Source: Lampris incognitus
Taxonomy: Eukaryota; Chordata; Actinopteri; Lampriformes; Lampridae
Length of the DNA: 64,000 nucleotides
Reading direction: 5' to 3'
Assembly: GCF_029633865.1 (NCBI RefSeq)
Contig: NC_079221.1
Location: 3,823,730 to 3,887,729 of the forward strand
The notes under the pieces are model-generated. The model did no database searches and was not told where the DNA came from. It worked only from the letters and a program-made list of their open reading frames with translations. Of the stretch, positions 47,208-64,000 are shown piece by piece (position 1 is the first letter of the stretch; each line of letters opens with the position of its first letter). Both the position numbers and the translations under genes were made by a program.

Positions 47208-50200
47208 GTTTGAAAGTCGCGGAGCGTCGGGAGTTACTGGACTCAAGAGACTTTGTGGAGCAAAAAAAGCCTTTGAACGCCCCCCCCCCCCAAAAAAAAT
47301 TTCGCCATAGTGCTAAATATAAAGGTAGGACGACATCAAAATGTCGGAACTGTATTAATTAAAGAAATTCCAACTTTACAAATCATTTTTCCTTTCTGGC
47401 CCTAAATTACCATGTTGGTTAAAACAGTTAATACTATTTTACTGAATCATTTGTCACTAAGTGTGTTTATTCCATCCAGAACTTTGGAAATCTACATCTA
47501 TTATCTCATGGAGCTGGAGTCTAGTGATTGACACAAACCATTGCAGGTTACGCTCCAACACCTTTCTATTATCGTCATACAGCCTTGAAGGTGGGAAGTG
47601 ATGTCTGCTCCATTGGGAATGCTTTGGAAAAGGACCCGTTTAGCTACATGAAATGAGGACTGGCAGCAAAAGTCCCACAATGCCCCCTCATATCCATTCC
47701 CAAGGCCCTTGAAGTGATGCATTGATTCAGCCTTGAGTAGCCTACTCCCAAGACTACACCAAACTAATTCCAACAGAATGAGCTCTTTGGAGAACTCCTA
47801 GCCATTTTGGTAAGGTAGGAACCTGAACTGCTTCGGACAATGACAGCTGTAGCTCAAAAACTTAATTCTCTGATACGACCATACGACCTAGACAACTGAC
47901 CTGCCCTTCACCCTTGTGGTAAGATCGTGTTATTGGCGTTATCTCTGTATGTTTTACTTTCTTATTTCCTCACACAGGGCTGCTTTTAGTTTGAAATGAT
48001 TGTCAAGAAAATCCTGTGAGATATATTGATTTACTGGCATTTCTTACAGATATTAAAGCCCCCCCCCCCCCCCGTTTTTTTTGTTTTTTTTTTACGGTTC
48101 AGTTCAAACCGGGTAAACGTGGAAAGATATCAGAATGTAATGAATTCAGTTTATCTCCTTCTGGTTACCTGGGAATGCCGGTGCCCATCAGACCGTGCTG
48201 GGGTAATGGCCTGTTAATACTCAGCTGACTAGACCAGTTGTGTCTGTCCGTGATTATAGGAACGGCCTGTGAAAATCTCTGTGTGCTATGGAGGTCATGG
48301 AGAAAACAACCGCAGTGAATTTCCAGGTGTAGCCACGTCTATTGTCTCCTCCCTCATATGGGCATGTTCTGTCTGTGCCTTTGTCCTTGTGTCAGCAGGC
48401 AGGACACTCTAAATTATTTTGCTCAGCTGCCTCCCTGAACTCTTGCTACAGCACGTCAATACACACATCGGCCCAAAATGCACACATACAGCAACAGGAA
48501 TCACGGCTCATGTCTATCACACACTTGAATCCCTCTTGAGAGAGATCAAGTCCACGGGGGGGGGGGGGGTTCCTTGTTCATGGAAGTGTCATATCAATCC
48601 TGCAAGCTGATTGAAACGTGTTGTGTTAAGTACTTGAAAAGATGTGCACTGCGATATTAAAAGTGTTTACCCTGAATTTCAATGCCACAACAGAATAGAG
48701 TCATGTTTCACTATAGGACAGTTGTACACATTCAAATTACTGATTTTATTGTAAATAAACATAACGTGTTCCATTGTAATGACATTGTTATTTGCGTAAC
48801 AGCCTAACAGTATTGATAATACGATTTAACATGAACAGTACACTATTAATCATTGTGTGCACATCAACCTCCACATTATGGAAATCTGAAACACTTTTCT
48901 AAGGCCTTTAATGAGCAATTCCTCTTTGATAATATGTGGATTTGGCATTTCCAGCATCTTTTCTGAAATGTGCCCCCCCCCCCCACAGTAAAATCTTTTT
49001 CATTTCCTCAGGAACGGGGTTAGGGGTTTAGAGACTAACGTTGGACTCTTTTTTTAACCTTGTGCCTACAGACTCGTATGTCATCTGTGATCACTTCAGC
49101 GATGTTGCTGGGGGTTTATTATTTCTGCCACGAAACACTAGCTTTGGCTACCACCCGCGTACTGCTGGAACCTACCGTCTTATCTCGAATGTTTCAAACA
49201 AATAATAGGTTTGGGATGGTTTTTTTTTTTTTTTTTCTTGATAATTACTTTGTGGAATTATTGAATTGTCCTATGATTGCTGTTTAACACTGTGCAATCG
49301 CTAAAGGTCCCAGCATCAATCTTTTACACCCGACAGAAAGGAAGCGGTAAATCCCACGGACATTGCACAGAGAGGTTTTTTTAATTGTAATATTGTTACA
49401 CGTCCTCACATAGTAAGGTTTAAGTCTTCTTCTGGAATGATGATGTGAACAACATCATCTGCAGAGACCCTGCTCTTGTGGGGTATCAAGAGGCTGTGAT
49501 ACTCGGCATTATTTGAACACTTGTCTTGAGATAGAAATAATGCTGTGTAGGCCTATATGTTCTGTTAAACGCCACGGGGTTAAGATGTTGCAGAGGGTGT
49601 TTAGTCTGGAAGGCACTTGATTAAAAATAAAGTCTGACCCCTGCAATGAAACACAGTGATTACACAAGAGCACTAGGTATTATGGAGCGGGAGATGAACA
49701 AAAGGTGAAAAATTTAAGGGTCGGTTTTCTGCATTATTTGAAGATGTGTAGCCAAGTCCCTTTATGGACTAGGGCTAAAATCCTAATAGGGACAGACTTG
49801 AAGTGAATAGAGCCCGCAGAGGATAAGCTACTAAATCTTGCAATAAAGGCAATGTGATTTACAGTAAATTCCACAAGGCTGACAGAGCCACAGCTGAGGG
49901 CATAAACACTCCTTTTCAGTGCTCAGCTCTATCTGCTTTGAACTACAATCACACAGGCATGCTGTTCAGCAGCAATGACTTTGATAAATAACCAGGAAGT
50001 CCCACTGTTGGCTTAAAACTAGAAGTTGTTCAGTTGCAATTCTGCATTTGTCCCTGTTTAATGCGTATGGAAGTAGCTTTAGCAGTAATCTGTCAGTGAT
50101 TGATTAGGTGCGGCCAAATCCCCTCTCCGTTCTCCTCTACTGACTCAGTGCCCGACCACAGCTGTGCATTTACAGAAAGATGGCTGTATTAGGGGGAAGT

Positions 50201-50520
50201 ATGCCTTATTTACCTGCAGCACAAACAAACATAGTTACTTCCACTTGGGTGACTATACACCCAGGGTGACCGCCAACAAAACAAAACAACAAGAAGTGAC
50301 ATGTTCTTGTTGTTACCGAATTCATGCACCAACGGATAGACAAACCGGTCTACAGAGCTGATTTTAGCAAGAGGAAATCACATTTTCAGCTGTCATGCTT
50401 GTAACATGGAACGGCCCAGTCCCACCGTTGTACTAACCAGGGAAATTAAATCACTGCAAATCACCGAGATTCTAAAGGATGTGCAACCATCTTTCATTCT
50501 GAAATATAAAACCACCCATC
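47208..50520. other. upstream intergenic block, no gene seen
   Basis: C/G homopolymers at 47280, 48059, 48557 and 48973. The ORF at 47501-47773 (minus) has no recognised domain. Confidence 0.4.
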
Positions 50521-50544
50521 TTTCTTTCTTTTTCTTTTTTTTTT

Positions 50545-50973
50545 TGTGGACCCCCCCCCCACCTTTTTTTTTCTCCCCAATTGTATCCAGCCAATTACCC
50601 CACTCTTCCGAACCATCCCAGTCTCTGCTCCGCCCCCTCTGCCGATCCGGGGAGGGCTGCAGACTACCACATGCCTCCTCCCATACATGTGGAGTCACCA
50701 GCCACTTCTTTTCACCTGACGGTGAGGAGTTTCACCAGGGGGACGTAGCACGTGGGAGGATCACGCTATTCACCCCTGAACAGGCGCCCTGAGCGACCAG
50801 GGGAGGCGCTAGTGCTGCGACCAGGACACATACCCACATCCGGCTTCCCACCCGCAGACACGGCCAAGTGTGTCTGTAGGGACGCCCGACCAAGCCGGAG
50901 GTAACACAGGGATTCGATCCGGCGATCCCCATGTTAGTAGGCAACAGAATAGACCGCCATGCTGCCTGGACGC
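50545..50973 (-). mobile_element. tRNA-derived SINE, family B, copy 11
   Basis: Full length, inserted in a CTTT-rich stretch. The flanks CCATCTTTCTTTC and CCACCTTTCTTTC look like the target duplication. Confidence 0.88.
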
Positions 50974-51296
50974 CACCTTTCTTTCTTTCTTTACCTGCTT
51001 ATTCCTTTTCTGGGCCACAGGGGACTGAAGCTTTGGGCAGAAGGCGGAAGGACAATAACTTTGTAGTTTCTGGTGACCATTCCACTGCTGTCAACACTCC
51101 ATTATCTGCATACTGACTAAGGTCTGTCACTGGTCTGCTTAATGTCAGTAGTCTCACACAGCCATGTCACTTCTTTTTGTAATACAGGTGTGAACGAGTT
51201 AATCTTTGTAAATCACATTTCGGTGGCCTTACGCATACAAAATAGGTAGCGATTCTACAGAAAACCGCTTGTAACAGGTGTCTGAAATTCAGATTT

Positions 51297-51385
51297 GACC
51301 AGAAATGTAAAGCGCTTTGAGTGGCTGTTGTAGATAGAAAAGCGCTGTATAAAATGCAACTTGATTGATTGATTGATTGAAGGCA
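51297..51385. repeat. retroelement 3' tail with (TTGA)n
   Basis: GTAAAGCGCTTTGAGTGGCT and AAAGCGCTGTATAAA followed by TTGATTGATTGA resemble the 3' ends of fish L2/V-SINE-type elements. A degraded family C SINE body (TTTGGACTGTGGGAGCAAACC) follows at about 51512-51640. Confidence 0.6.
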
Positions 51386-51639
51386 GGGAGGTGCTCAGAT
51401 CAGGTTGCCAGACTGTTGCAGGACCAATATGTAGAGTAGCCACATGATTACTTGCATCCCCATCCATACCTATAGGACATGTAAAGCCTCAGATTCAACT
51501 GGTATGCTCGTCTTTGGACTGTGGGAGCAAACCAGAACACCCAGCAGAAACCATCGTCACCTTAAAGAGGACATAAATAATCCACATGGGAGGCCACCTC
51601 CGGTGAGGCAGCAGTACTAACCATGGAGCCGCCATGTTG

Positions 51640-54223
51640 CACAGACACATTAACTGTTGAAATAATGCATCTCTCATAATGGTAAAAATACAGCAATTTT
51701 TTTTTCTTCACTTTGTTGTGGCAGCCAGCGTTTTCGGTTCATAACCCTAGGCCATGAAATATTTCAATAGGGAAGTGGTAAAATGAAAACTTCTAAATAA
51801 GTGTAAACCGTACAAGAACACAATATTCATTTTGTATGTGTGACAGAAGAAGGAAAAAAAATGCAATTTAGACTGAGTGCTGGATATTGATTACGCTTAC
51901 CAGCAGATCTATTTTAATTAAATATTAAGAGAGTGTGCTGTATTGATAGCAACTAGATAGCAACTGTTTCTTGATTTTCTTTTGGCATCTTTTCAAAAAC
52001 GGCATAAACCAGAAAGAAAAAAAACACGCTTTCATCACACCCACGTTTACTTAGATTTTAAGTATTTAAAGCATGGGTGGGTAACGATCCAATTCATTTT
52101 GTATTCAAAGAATATTTTAGCTATTTTTAAAAGGAGGTCTGGGTATGAACATTCATGTATGAATTTTAATGGAGATACTTAAATGGTAATTATTCCACTC
52201 AGGCTCAAATGCAGGTAACAAATGGAATTCAATCAGTGTCTGTGCATAATGATGGTCATTAGGAGAAAGAAAATAATAATGACATCCTATCTGCATTAAA
52301 CCTGCAGACACTTTACACAATGATCCTTGAGCCATTATTGATCTCCATGGAGATAAGCAATTGTCACTTTTCAGCATTGTGCCTGAATGTTAAATACAGC
52401 TCATTTTGTTTTTCTGCAAACTATTTCAGCCGACGCCAAATTTTCATTCAGCTCACCGGCCTACTTGAAATCCTTCGTCTCGCTCTTCATGATTGTAATT
52501 TTGAGTCATTGTCATAGTTGCCTCTCCACTTCCCACTCTTCTTTACTCCACTTGCAGGTTTCATATCGAGCCCTCGTGGAGTGAACACCAAACCTGCAGG
52601 TTATCCCGGTACTGCTAGCAGCAACGCTTCACTCCCAGTAGTGCATTAACATTTACACTTAGCTTTCTGCTGGAGATTTAAGTGTGTTTTATTTTTATGT
52701 ACCGCGGCCGCTGACAAGTCAATAAAATGAAAACTTACTAAGTGCTGTAGTTTCCTCTTCCACTTAACTGCTTTGGTGTTTAATCTAAGTGGTGCTCGTA
52801 GTCATAAATTTATCAGTGTGATGTAAGTGGGCCGGTAAATGTTTTCGCCTTTGTGGCATTAGAGTGGTTGGTGCATGGTATGTGAAAATTCCAGTGAAAT
52901 TCCTCCACACGCACACACACAAAAAAGGAAGATATGCAGCTTTTTAACTGAACTGTGTCACAAGATCAAACTCACACTCCAGTAAGGGAGAAGAATCACG
53001 CCACGGCGGGGTGGATGGGAGAGGAAGGAGGGGGGAGGCGGGCTGCTAGCCGGTAAGATTGAGGGGAATATAACTTGGCTGGACCAAATCCCCAATGGTT
53101 TAAACGAGATTCAATAGCTCCTCAGTTGGATGGGCTCAGTAGTACATAAGCTATATATATATACTGTATGAAGGATAAAATGTTGAATAAAAAGTCGGAG
53201 CCTCTGGCAGTTTTCTTTTCACCTATGCGCCAGTGACTGTGAAAACAACGCTGCCGTGCATACGAACACAGTATCTCTGTATTTTACGTGTTGGGGTAAA
53301 TCATTATCGGTTGAACACGGCAACAGTTGCTTACACATATTGTACAGTAGGCAGCACTTACTGAGTCTTCTCCAAGATGGCCACTTGGTAGAATAATTGA
53401 ATAAGAACTGCAATCAAATGATCCATGATTTACATGCCTTCTGTTGCCGGCTAGCTCCATCTGTTTGGTTTTCAGAGCTCTGACACAGTGGCTCTTGTAA
53501 GTGAAACAGCAATAATGTAATTGTGGATGTGACAGATACACCAGATGATTCAAAGACTGTTCGACGGGCCGGTCCAAGCCATACTGTACAGCAGGGTGTC
53601 ATATGGTCTGTAAGGAAGCATGACAAGGACCGTTTCCGAGAGGGATCCTACCGTCTTTCCTTTTGCCACCGTCAACCTGAAGATACCTCTGCCGTTGCTT
53701 ATCCGTTCATTGGAGTTGCCTCGAATGGCTCGTCCCGGCTGTTTATGTGAGTGATGAATCTCTTGAAGGCCGCATCAGAAAGTTACTGTATCTTAATTGA
53801 ATAGCAGGCTTCAGCACGATTGGGGTGAAGGACAATAGTAGCAGGGCCAATTTGGCTTGGTGCCAGTGGACAGTGCAGAGCGGGCCTCAGCTCTCAGTGG
53901 CAGGCAGAACCCATGCCTGGGTCCGCATCAGGACAGACAACCTCCACTGCTTTGATGGATCTGTCATAGTAGCAGCCGGTGTCTGGCCCCGGTGGGGGCT
54001 CAGCTACCCACCACCAATAACGCTTTACTGCAACGGTTCAGGGTGTGGGTGTGTTTCTTCTTCTGAAAGCTATATCTTGTTTATCTCGTTTCCTGACATC
54101 CTCTAAGGACAAGACTTGACTTACCAGCTTGCAAGCCGTCGTTTTGTTGTGCGTGACTTTAACAGCTCTCAAGTCGGCGGTGGCGGCATCACTCACACCT
54201 TGATAGGAGAGGATGACTTTGAA
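51640..54223. other. upstream intergenic block, unexplained open frames
   Basis: Frames at 53523-53750 and 53825-54106 (plus) are open over more balanced base composition than their surroundings, and GTGAGT follows near 53747. No domain was recognised, so they are not called as exons. Confidence 0.3.
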
Positions 54224-54239
54224 AGAGGTTGACAGTTTT

Positions 54240-54654
54240 TTGAGGGGTTTTTTTTTTTGTTTTTGTTTTTTGAAATGTTTTTCTCACCAATTGTACCCGG
54301 CCAATTACCCCCCTCTTCCGAGCCGTCCTGGTGACTGCTCCACCCCCTCTGCCGATCCGGGGAGGGCTGCAGACTACCACACTCCTCCTCCCATACATGT
54401 GGAGTCACCAGCCGCTTCTTTTCACCTGACAGTGAGGAGTTTCACCAGGGGGACGTAGCGCGTGGGAGGATCACGCTATTCCCCCCCCACTTCCCCCGAA
54501 CAAACGCCCCGACCGACCAGAGGAGGCGCTAGTGCAGCGACTAGGACACATACCCACATCCGGCTTCCCACCAAGCCGGAGGTAACACGGGGATTTGAAC
54601 CAGCGATCCCTGTGTTGGTAGGCAACGGAGTAGACCGCCACGCTGCCCGGATGC
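54240..54654 (-). mobile_element. tRNA-derived SINE, family B, copy 12
   Basis: Has an internal deletion of about 40 bp in the body just after the head. Target duplication AGAGGT(T/C)(G/A)ACAGTTTT at 54224-54239 and 54655-54670. Confidence 0.9.
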
Positions 54655-54670
54655 AGAGGTCAACAGTTTT

Positions 54671-59680
<5,010 letters not shown>

Positions 59681-62600
59681 ACACATATACATCTGAATGT
59701 ATGTATGTATATACTATATAGATATATGGTGGAGGAACTTTGGGAAATCAGAGAGAGCAGATTTCCATGCTGTTACCGTGTGTCCGAAATGTCCACACCA
59801 AGAGCCATGAGGCTCTTTTGTTTCCCTCCTAAAGAATTAGCTCATTCATTCAACTCCCAGATGCCTGGCCCCAAGGCAAAAAGAGACAGAGAGAGCAAGC
59901 GAGAGAGAGAGAGAGAGAGAGAGGTGGAGGGGGAGAGTCCAGAGAACAACAGACCAACAGACAGCCCTGTGGCCAGTAGGCTTGACTCATTATTATCGAA
60001 ACAAGAGATTAGGTGTTTGTAATCGAGTTGACCAGCTTTATTCAAATTAGAAGTCTGGCGCTACATCGCTCCTGATAACTGATTCCAGATTTCCTCTTGG
60101 TGCTGGATACGGAGACATGCTGTCACCAGGCAGCACAATGTCAATCCCACTTTGAGTGTAGCCTCACAGGGGGAGGCAGGGCCACAGATCACTGTTGTGG
60201 TCTTGGTCAGCGAGTGAGGCAGTCATTATTGTGTTTCCATGGAAAAGATATATGGCACAAACAGTCTTTTAACGAGGGTGTATGTTGTCGCTAGCTCCTT
60301 CACAGCTCAGCAAACTATTGGCTGAGCTGACTTAACCGTGCTGCAGGGCTGCTTGTATGCTAGTTTACCCCTGAAAAAGAGATTTCCTCTAATGGCAAAA
60401 TCACTGCCTGTGCACATTTCACTAAGCAGTTTAAACTTTTCATCGCTACAAGAATTTAGAGAAGGTAAATTTAGCAAGATTAATTTAACGAGACCGTGTG
60501 AATCAACACGACAAATGCAACCACATCCACCTGAGTCATAACATTCATTTAAAACTGCTATAATCAGAAGATTAACAAGTTCATGCTGCTACGAGGGGGA
60601 TGCTGTGTGAATGGATTTTAGTTCCAAGAGTTCTTGGCTGTATGCCATCTCTGAAGGTGACAGAAATCTTGCCGATCTTGCACGACAGTAAAGGGGGATG
60701 GACAGAGCGGGCGGGGAGGAGCTTCTGAATCTGAAAGTCAACGCTGTTAGGGTTCCACCCTGCCCTCACTGCCCCGGTCCACCAGATCAGCTTTACTCAG
60801 CAGATTCCTCTCCGGTGGGAAACGGGGGAGAGGTAGGCAGGCAACTAAAAGCGTTCTAACATTGCGTGTGGTCAAAGCCCCCACTGTCCCGATGCTAATT
60901 ATCGATCAGATGATTAAGGCAGATGAAGAGATTTTTTGAAAGTGAAGGCTATGATTGTTCATTCCCGACCCGCCCAGAGAGAACTGCCAAGAGATCAATA
61001 CTCTCAATCACACAGGAGAGCTCTTCTGTCAGTCACGCTGAGTGAGGTGATTACAATTGAGTCTTTAGACAATGAATAACTTCACGGTCCTTCCTCAGGC
61101 ATTTGCAGCCTCCTTGAAAGGGAGCCTAATAGACTTGATGCCACTAGAAAGGCCCCCAAACCACTGCAACCAAGATCCTGAGACAGGGGCCCTGCAGTGC
61201 TGCCACACCCACCACCTCTCACCTGTGTGCACATGCAGCATGCACATCAAATATAAACATGCACACACATGCATGCATGCATGCACAAACTCACACACAC
61301 ACGAATACAGAGCACGGACGCCAGGAGCAGCAAAGCGGTAACCTTTCATAATACAGCAGAGGGAGATTAATAACCAACAGCAGGGATTCCCATCGGAAAC
61401 TCACATGGTGCCCTTTCAGAGACTATTCTTTCTGCAGCGGTGGGTTTAGAAAAGAGAGGTGTGTGTTGGGAGGAGGGTGAAGTGGCAATAACAGCAGGGA
61501 AGCCTGACCGAAAGATATTCTTACCCCCATTGCATTTACAGCAGTCACAATGACCATAAACACGTGTAAACAACTATATATGTTCTCCCTTATAAAGTGT
61601 GGATGAATGAATGTGTTGTCAATGGGAGTTTGAATGCATCAGTTAATTCCATTTCGATTGTTCCAGTCTAATCTTTTGATTTTGAGCGCACTCTTTGCAA
61701 CCCTAAAAATGTGGATTCTGGAATAAAGGTCATTTCTGTTCATTAAATTCAAGAAATGGGCGAATGACCGTCTTGTCAGATTGACGGGCAGATGGAGGAA
61801 GGTAGGACTGTATTGTTATTGGTGTCTGACTGTTAGAGAGGTTGAAATACTGGGAGGAAAATATTTGCCCTTTCTTTAAAACACTTCTGTTCATCTTTGA
61901 CAAGCACCACGAAAGGACTCTTTGCCAAAACCTCCACAGAAGACGATTTTACAATCAGACACCAAAAAATATGATGGGTGAACCAAGTCCAAAAGAAGAC
62001 CCCTCTCTGTGAGCGGCATCCCTGAGTTCCTTCCTAACAGTCTGGTGAGAAGTAAACACCCAAACCTGGACCGAGCCGTGGCGTGACGTTGGGTAAAACC
62101 CCTCACACCGGCGAGAAGAGATCAAAAACATTTTTTCTTTCTTGTGTTGGGGCTTCTTCTATGTATTTAACAGGCAGCGTGGATCATTGTGCATCCCTCT
62201 CTGGCTGACACCAGCCTTTCAGGGAGCCAGTGACTTGTTAGTACTCTAAGCAACAACGGGAACAGATGTGTCCCTGACAGTGGATGGATGGTCAGGGTCC
62301 ATCTGGTCAGTGCAGCCCTGGACAGGAATGATGAATACAGCTTCATCAGTGAATAGCTGTCATCAATCGCACGGTGTGGCGATGGCTGGTGACAACCACA
62401 CGCCAGCCCCGGGCCCCAGGTGTGGCGTGCAAAGAGGGGGCTGATTCTGGAATGCAGGTCAATCAGGCAGGTCCGAGCCAATGTTACCCATCCCGGTGTA
62501 GAGAAAGTCTATGCATTACGGGGCAGATGAAGTCTGTGCTGCCTTCCCAGGTTGCAAAGAATTCGCCCGGCTCTGATTTAGACACAGAGATGCCTGTAGC

Positions 62601-63535
62601 GCCAGAGTATGGATTTATTCCACCGTTTGGCTGTTACTGCTCAGTCGTGCTAAGGACAAATGTCAGGCGTCTAGACAAGTCATGGCTCTACATTGTCTTC
62701 GCCGGCAGTCTGGAATGAAATGTGCTGCATCCTTGTCTGCTTCGGTGCATAGACACGAAGAGGTATTGGGACACTGACCTTGCTGTGGGCCATTTTGAAT
62801 ATGTTATGGCTCTGGGTTCCCTTGAACTGTCACAACTTCGAATCGAGCACTTCAAATGGTTTCATACAGTGTTGATGACCGTCGTGGAGAACTCTCTATA
62901 CCTGGGCTTTCATTCTGGCATCAGCCGCGAGACATTGACGCAAAAGGTATCCTCTATTTAAAAAAAAAAGAACCCATCTTTATAACCGTTTCTCACTCGT
63001 TTGTTGTTCTGAGAAAAGAGAATTAGAAGGGGGGAAAAAACAATCATAGAAAAGTCCATTTGCCCTAATGGCCAGGCCTGCTGGGGGAGGGTGTGTTCCA
63101 GGACCTTGGTGTCGATGAAACGAGGACACTTGAGTCTGTGAGGGGGCGGTTCAATAACGTGCTGATTCCTAAATGGCAATTGCAGCAAGACTGGGGAAAG
63201 GCAATGACAGACTAGGACCCTGAAGTAAACATACTAAACACCTCCAAAACAGCATACAGTCGGCACATTTAACATTTGCTTGAGAAAATGTTGTAAAAAT
63301 ATCGACACCATAACAGCACACAGATGAGCATTTATGATGAAATTCACCAGAAGAAGAGAAGAGAGAAAAGCCAGAAAACACATTACGATATGATCTTAGA
63401 TGTCACATTATGTCAAGAAATCCCTCCTCAAGTTAGCCTGAATGTATATATTATATGTATATATCATATATTAATACCCATCTCTACGCAGCTGTTGCTG
63501 ATGTCACCTAGACCTCAGTGTTGGCTATAAATAGC
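59681..63535. other. upstream intergenic block, no gene seen
   Basis: (GA)n at 59880-59925 and a CATG/CA-rich tract at 61255-61300. No recognised coding or mobile sequence. Confidence 0.4.
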
Positions 63536-64000
63536 GTGGCTGTATGTACGGTGGTATCAACTTATATACGGTGGTATCAACACATATATGGTGGTATCAA
63601 TGTATATACAGTGGTATCAACATATATACGGTGGTATCAATGTATATGTGGTGGTATCAACATATATATGGTAGTATCAATGTATGTATTGTGGTATCAA
63701 CATATATAAGGTGGTATCAATGTATATGCAGTGGTATCGATGTATATGTGGTGGTATCAATGTATATACTGCAGTATCAATGTATATACGGTGGTATCAA
63801 TGTATATACGGTGGTATCAATGTATATATGGTGGTATCAATGTATATACAGTGGTATCAACACATATACGGTGGTATCAACGTATATACAGTGGTATCAA
63901 CATATATACGGTGGTATCAATTTATATACAGTGGTATCAACATATATACAGTGGTATCAATGTATATACGGTGGTATCAATGTATATACGGTGGTATCAA
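63536..64000. repeat. 20-bp tandem array, open at window end
   Basis: About 23 units of GTGGTATCAATGTATATACG. GGTATCAA is nearly invariant, while the TGTATATACG half varies (CATATATACG, TGTATATGTG). The array continues to the last base, so its true length is unknown. Confidence 0.96.

Overview
The window is vertebrate nuclear DNA, almost certainly from a teleost fish. It has one recognisable protein gene with long introns, dense microsatellites, a vertebrate-style CpG island, fish-type Tc1 transposons, tRNA-derived SINEs and an RTE-type LINE tail. No prokaryotic feature (operons, Shine-Dalgarno sites, CRISPR) is present. The species cannot be named from the sequence alone.

The only gene I can support is fidgetin (fign), on the minus strand, encoding the microtubule-severing AAA ATPase. 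Three exons were assembled from splice signals: a non-coding first exon in a CpG island ending at 46247, a 35-nt exon 2 (45095-45129) carrying the start codon and eight codons, and a large exon 3 (11404-13637) carrying the rest. Together they give a 752-residue protein. Introns are 1.1 kb and 31.5 kb. The large intron has taken up much of the mobile DNA.

Layout. 1-11403: downstream flank and 3' UTR of fign, with a broken Tc1 transposon, a palindromic Tc1 foldback element, two of the common SINEs and a second kind of SINE. 11404-13637: fign coding exon 3. 13638-45094: intron 2, with nine copies of one tRNA-derived SINE, two copies of a short DNA transposon, an inverted duplication, an RTE tail, a possible Penelope-like remnant, a telomere-like hairpin and many simple repeats. 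45095-46900: exon 2, intron 1 with an 11-bp minisatellite, exon 1, CpG island and promoter. 46900-64000: upstream intergenic DNA with a GTTAGC minisatellite, two more SINEs, a TATC microsatellite and, at the right edge, a 20-bp tandem array that runs out of the window.

The most notable things are: (1) a short DNA transposon family with CCCAGATAGC termini and variable 2-bp target duplications, seen four times, twice nested inside SINEs; (2) a near-perfect 535-bp-arm palindrome made from rearranged pieces of one Tc1 element; (3) an AAA core in fidgetin with arginine in place of the Walker A lysine and no aromatic residue in pore loop 1; (4) a 35-bp-stem hairpin whose loop holds CCCTAAA repeats; (5) upstream ORFs in fign exon 1.
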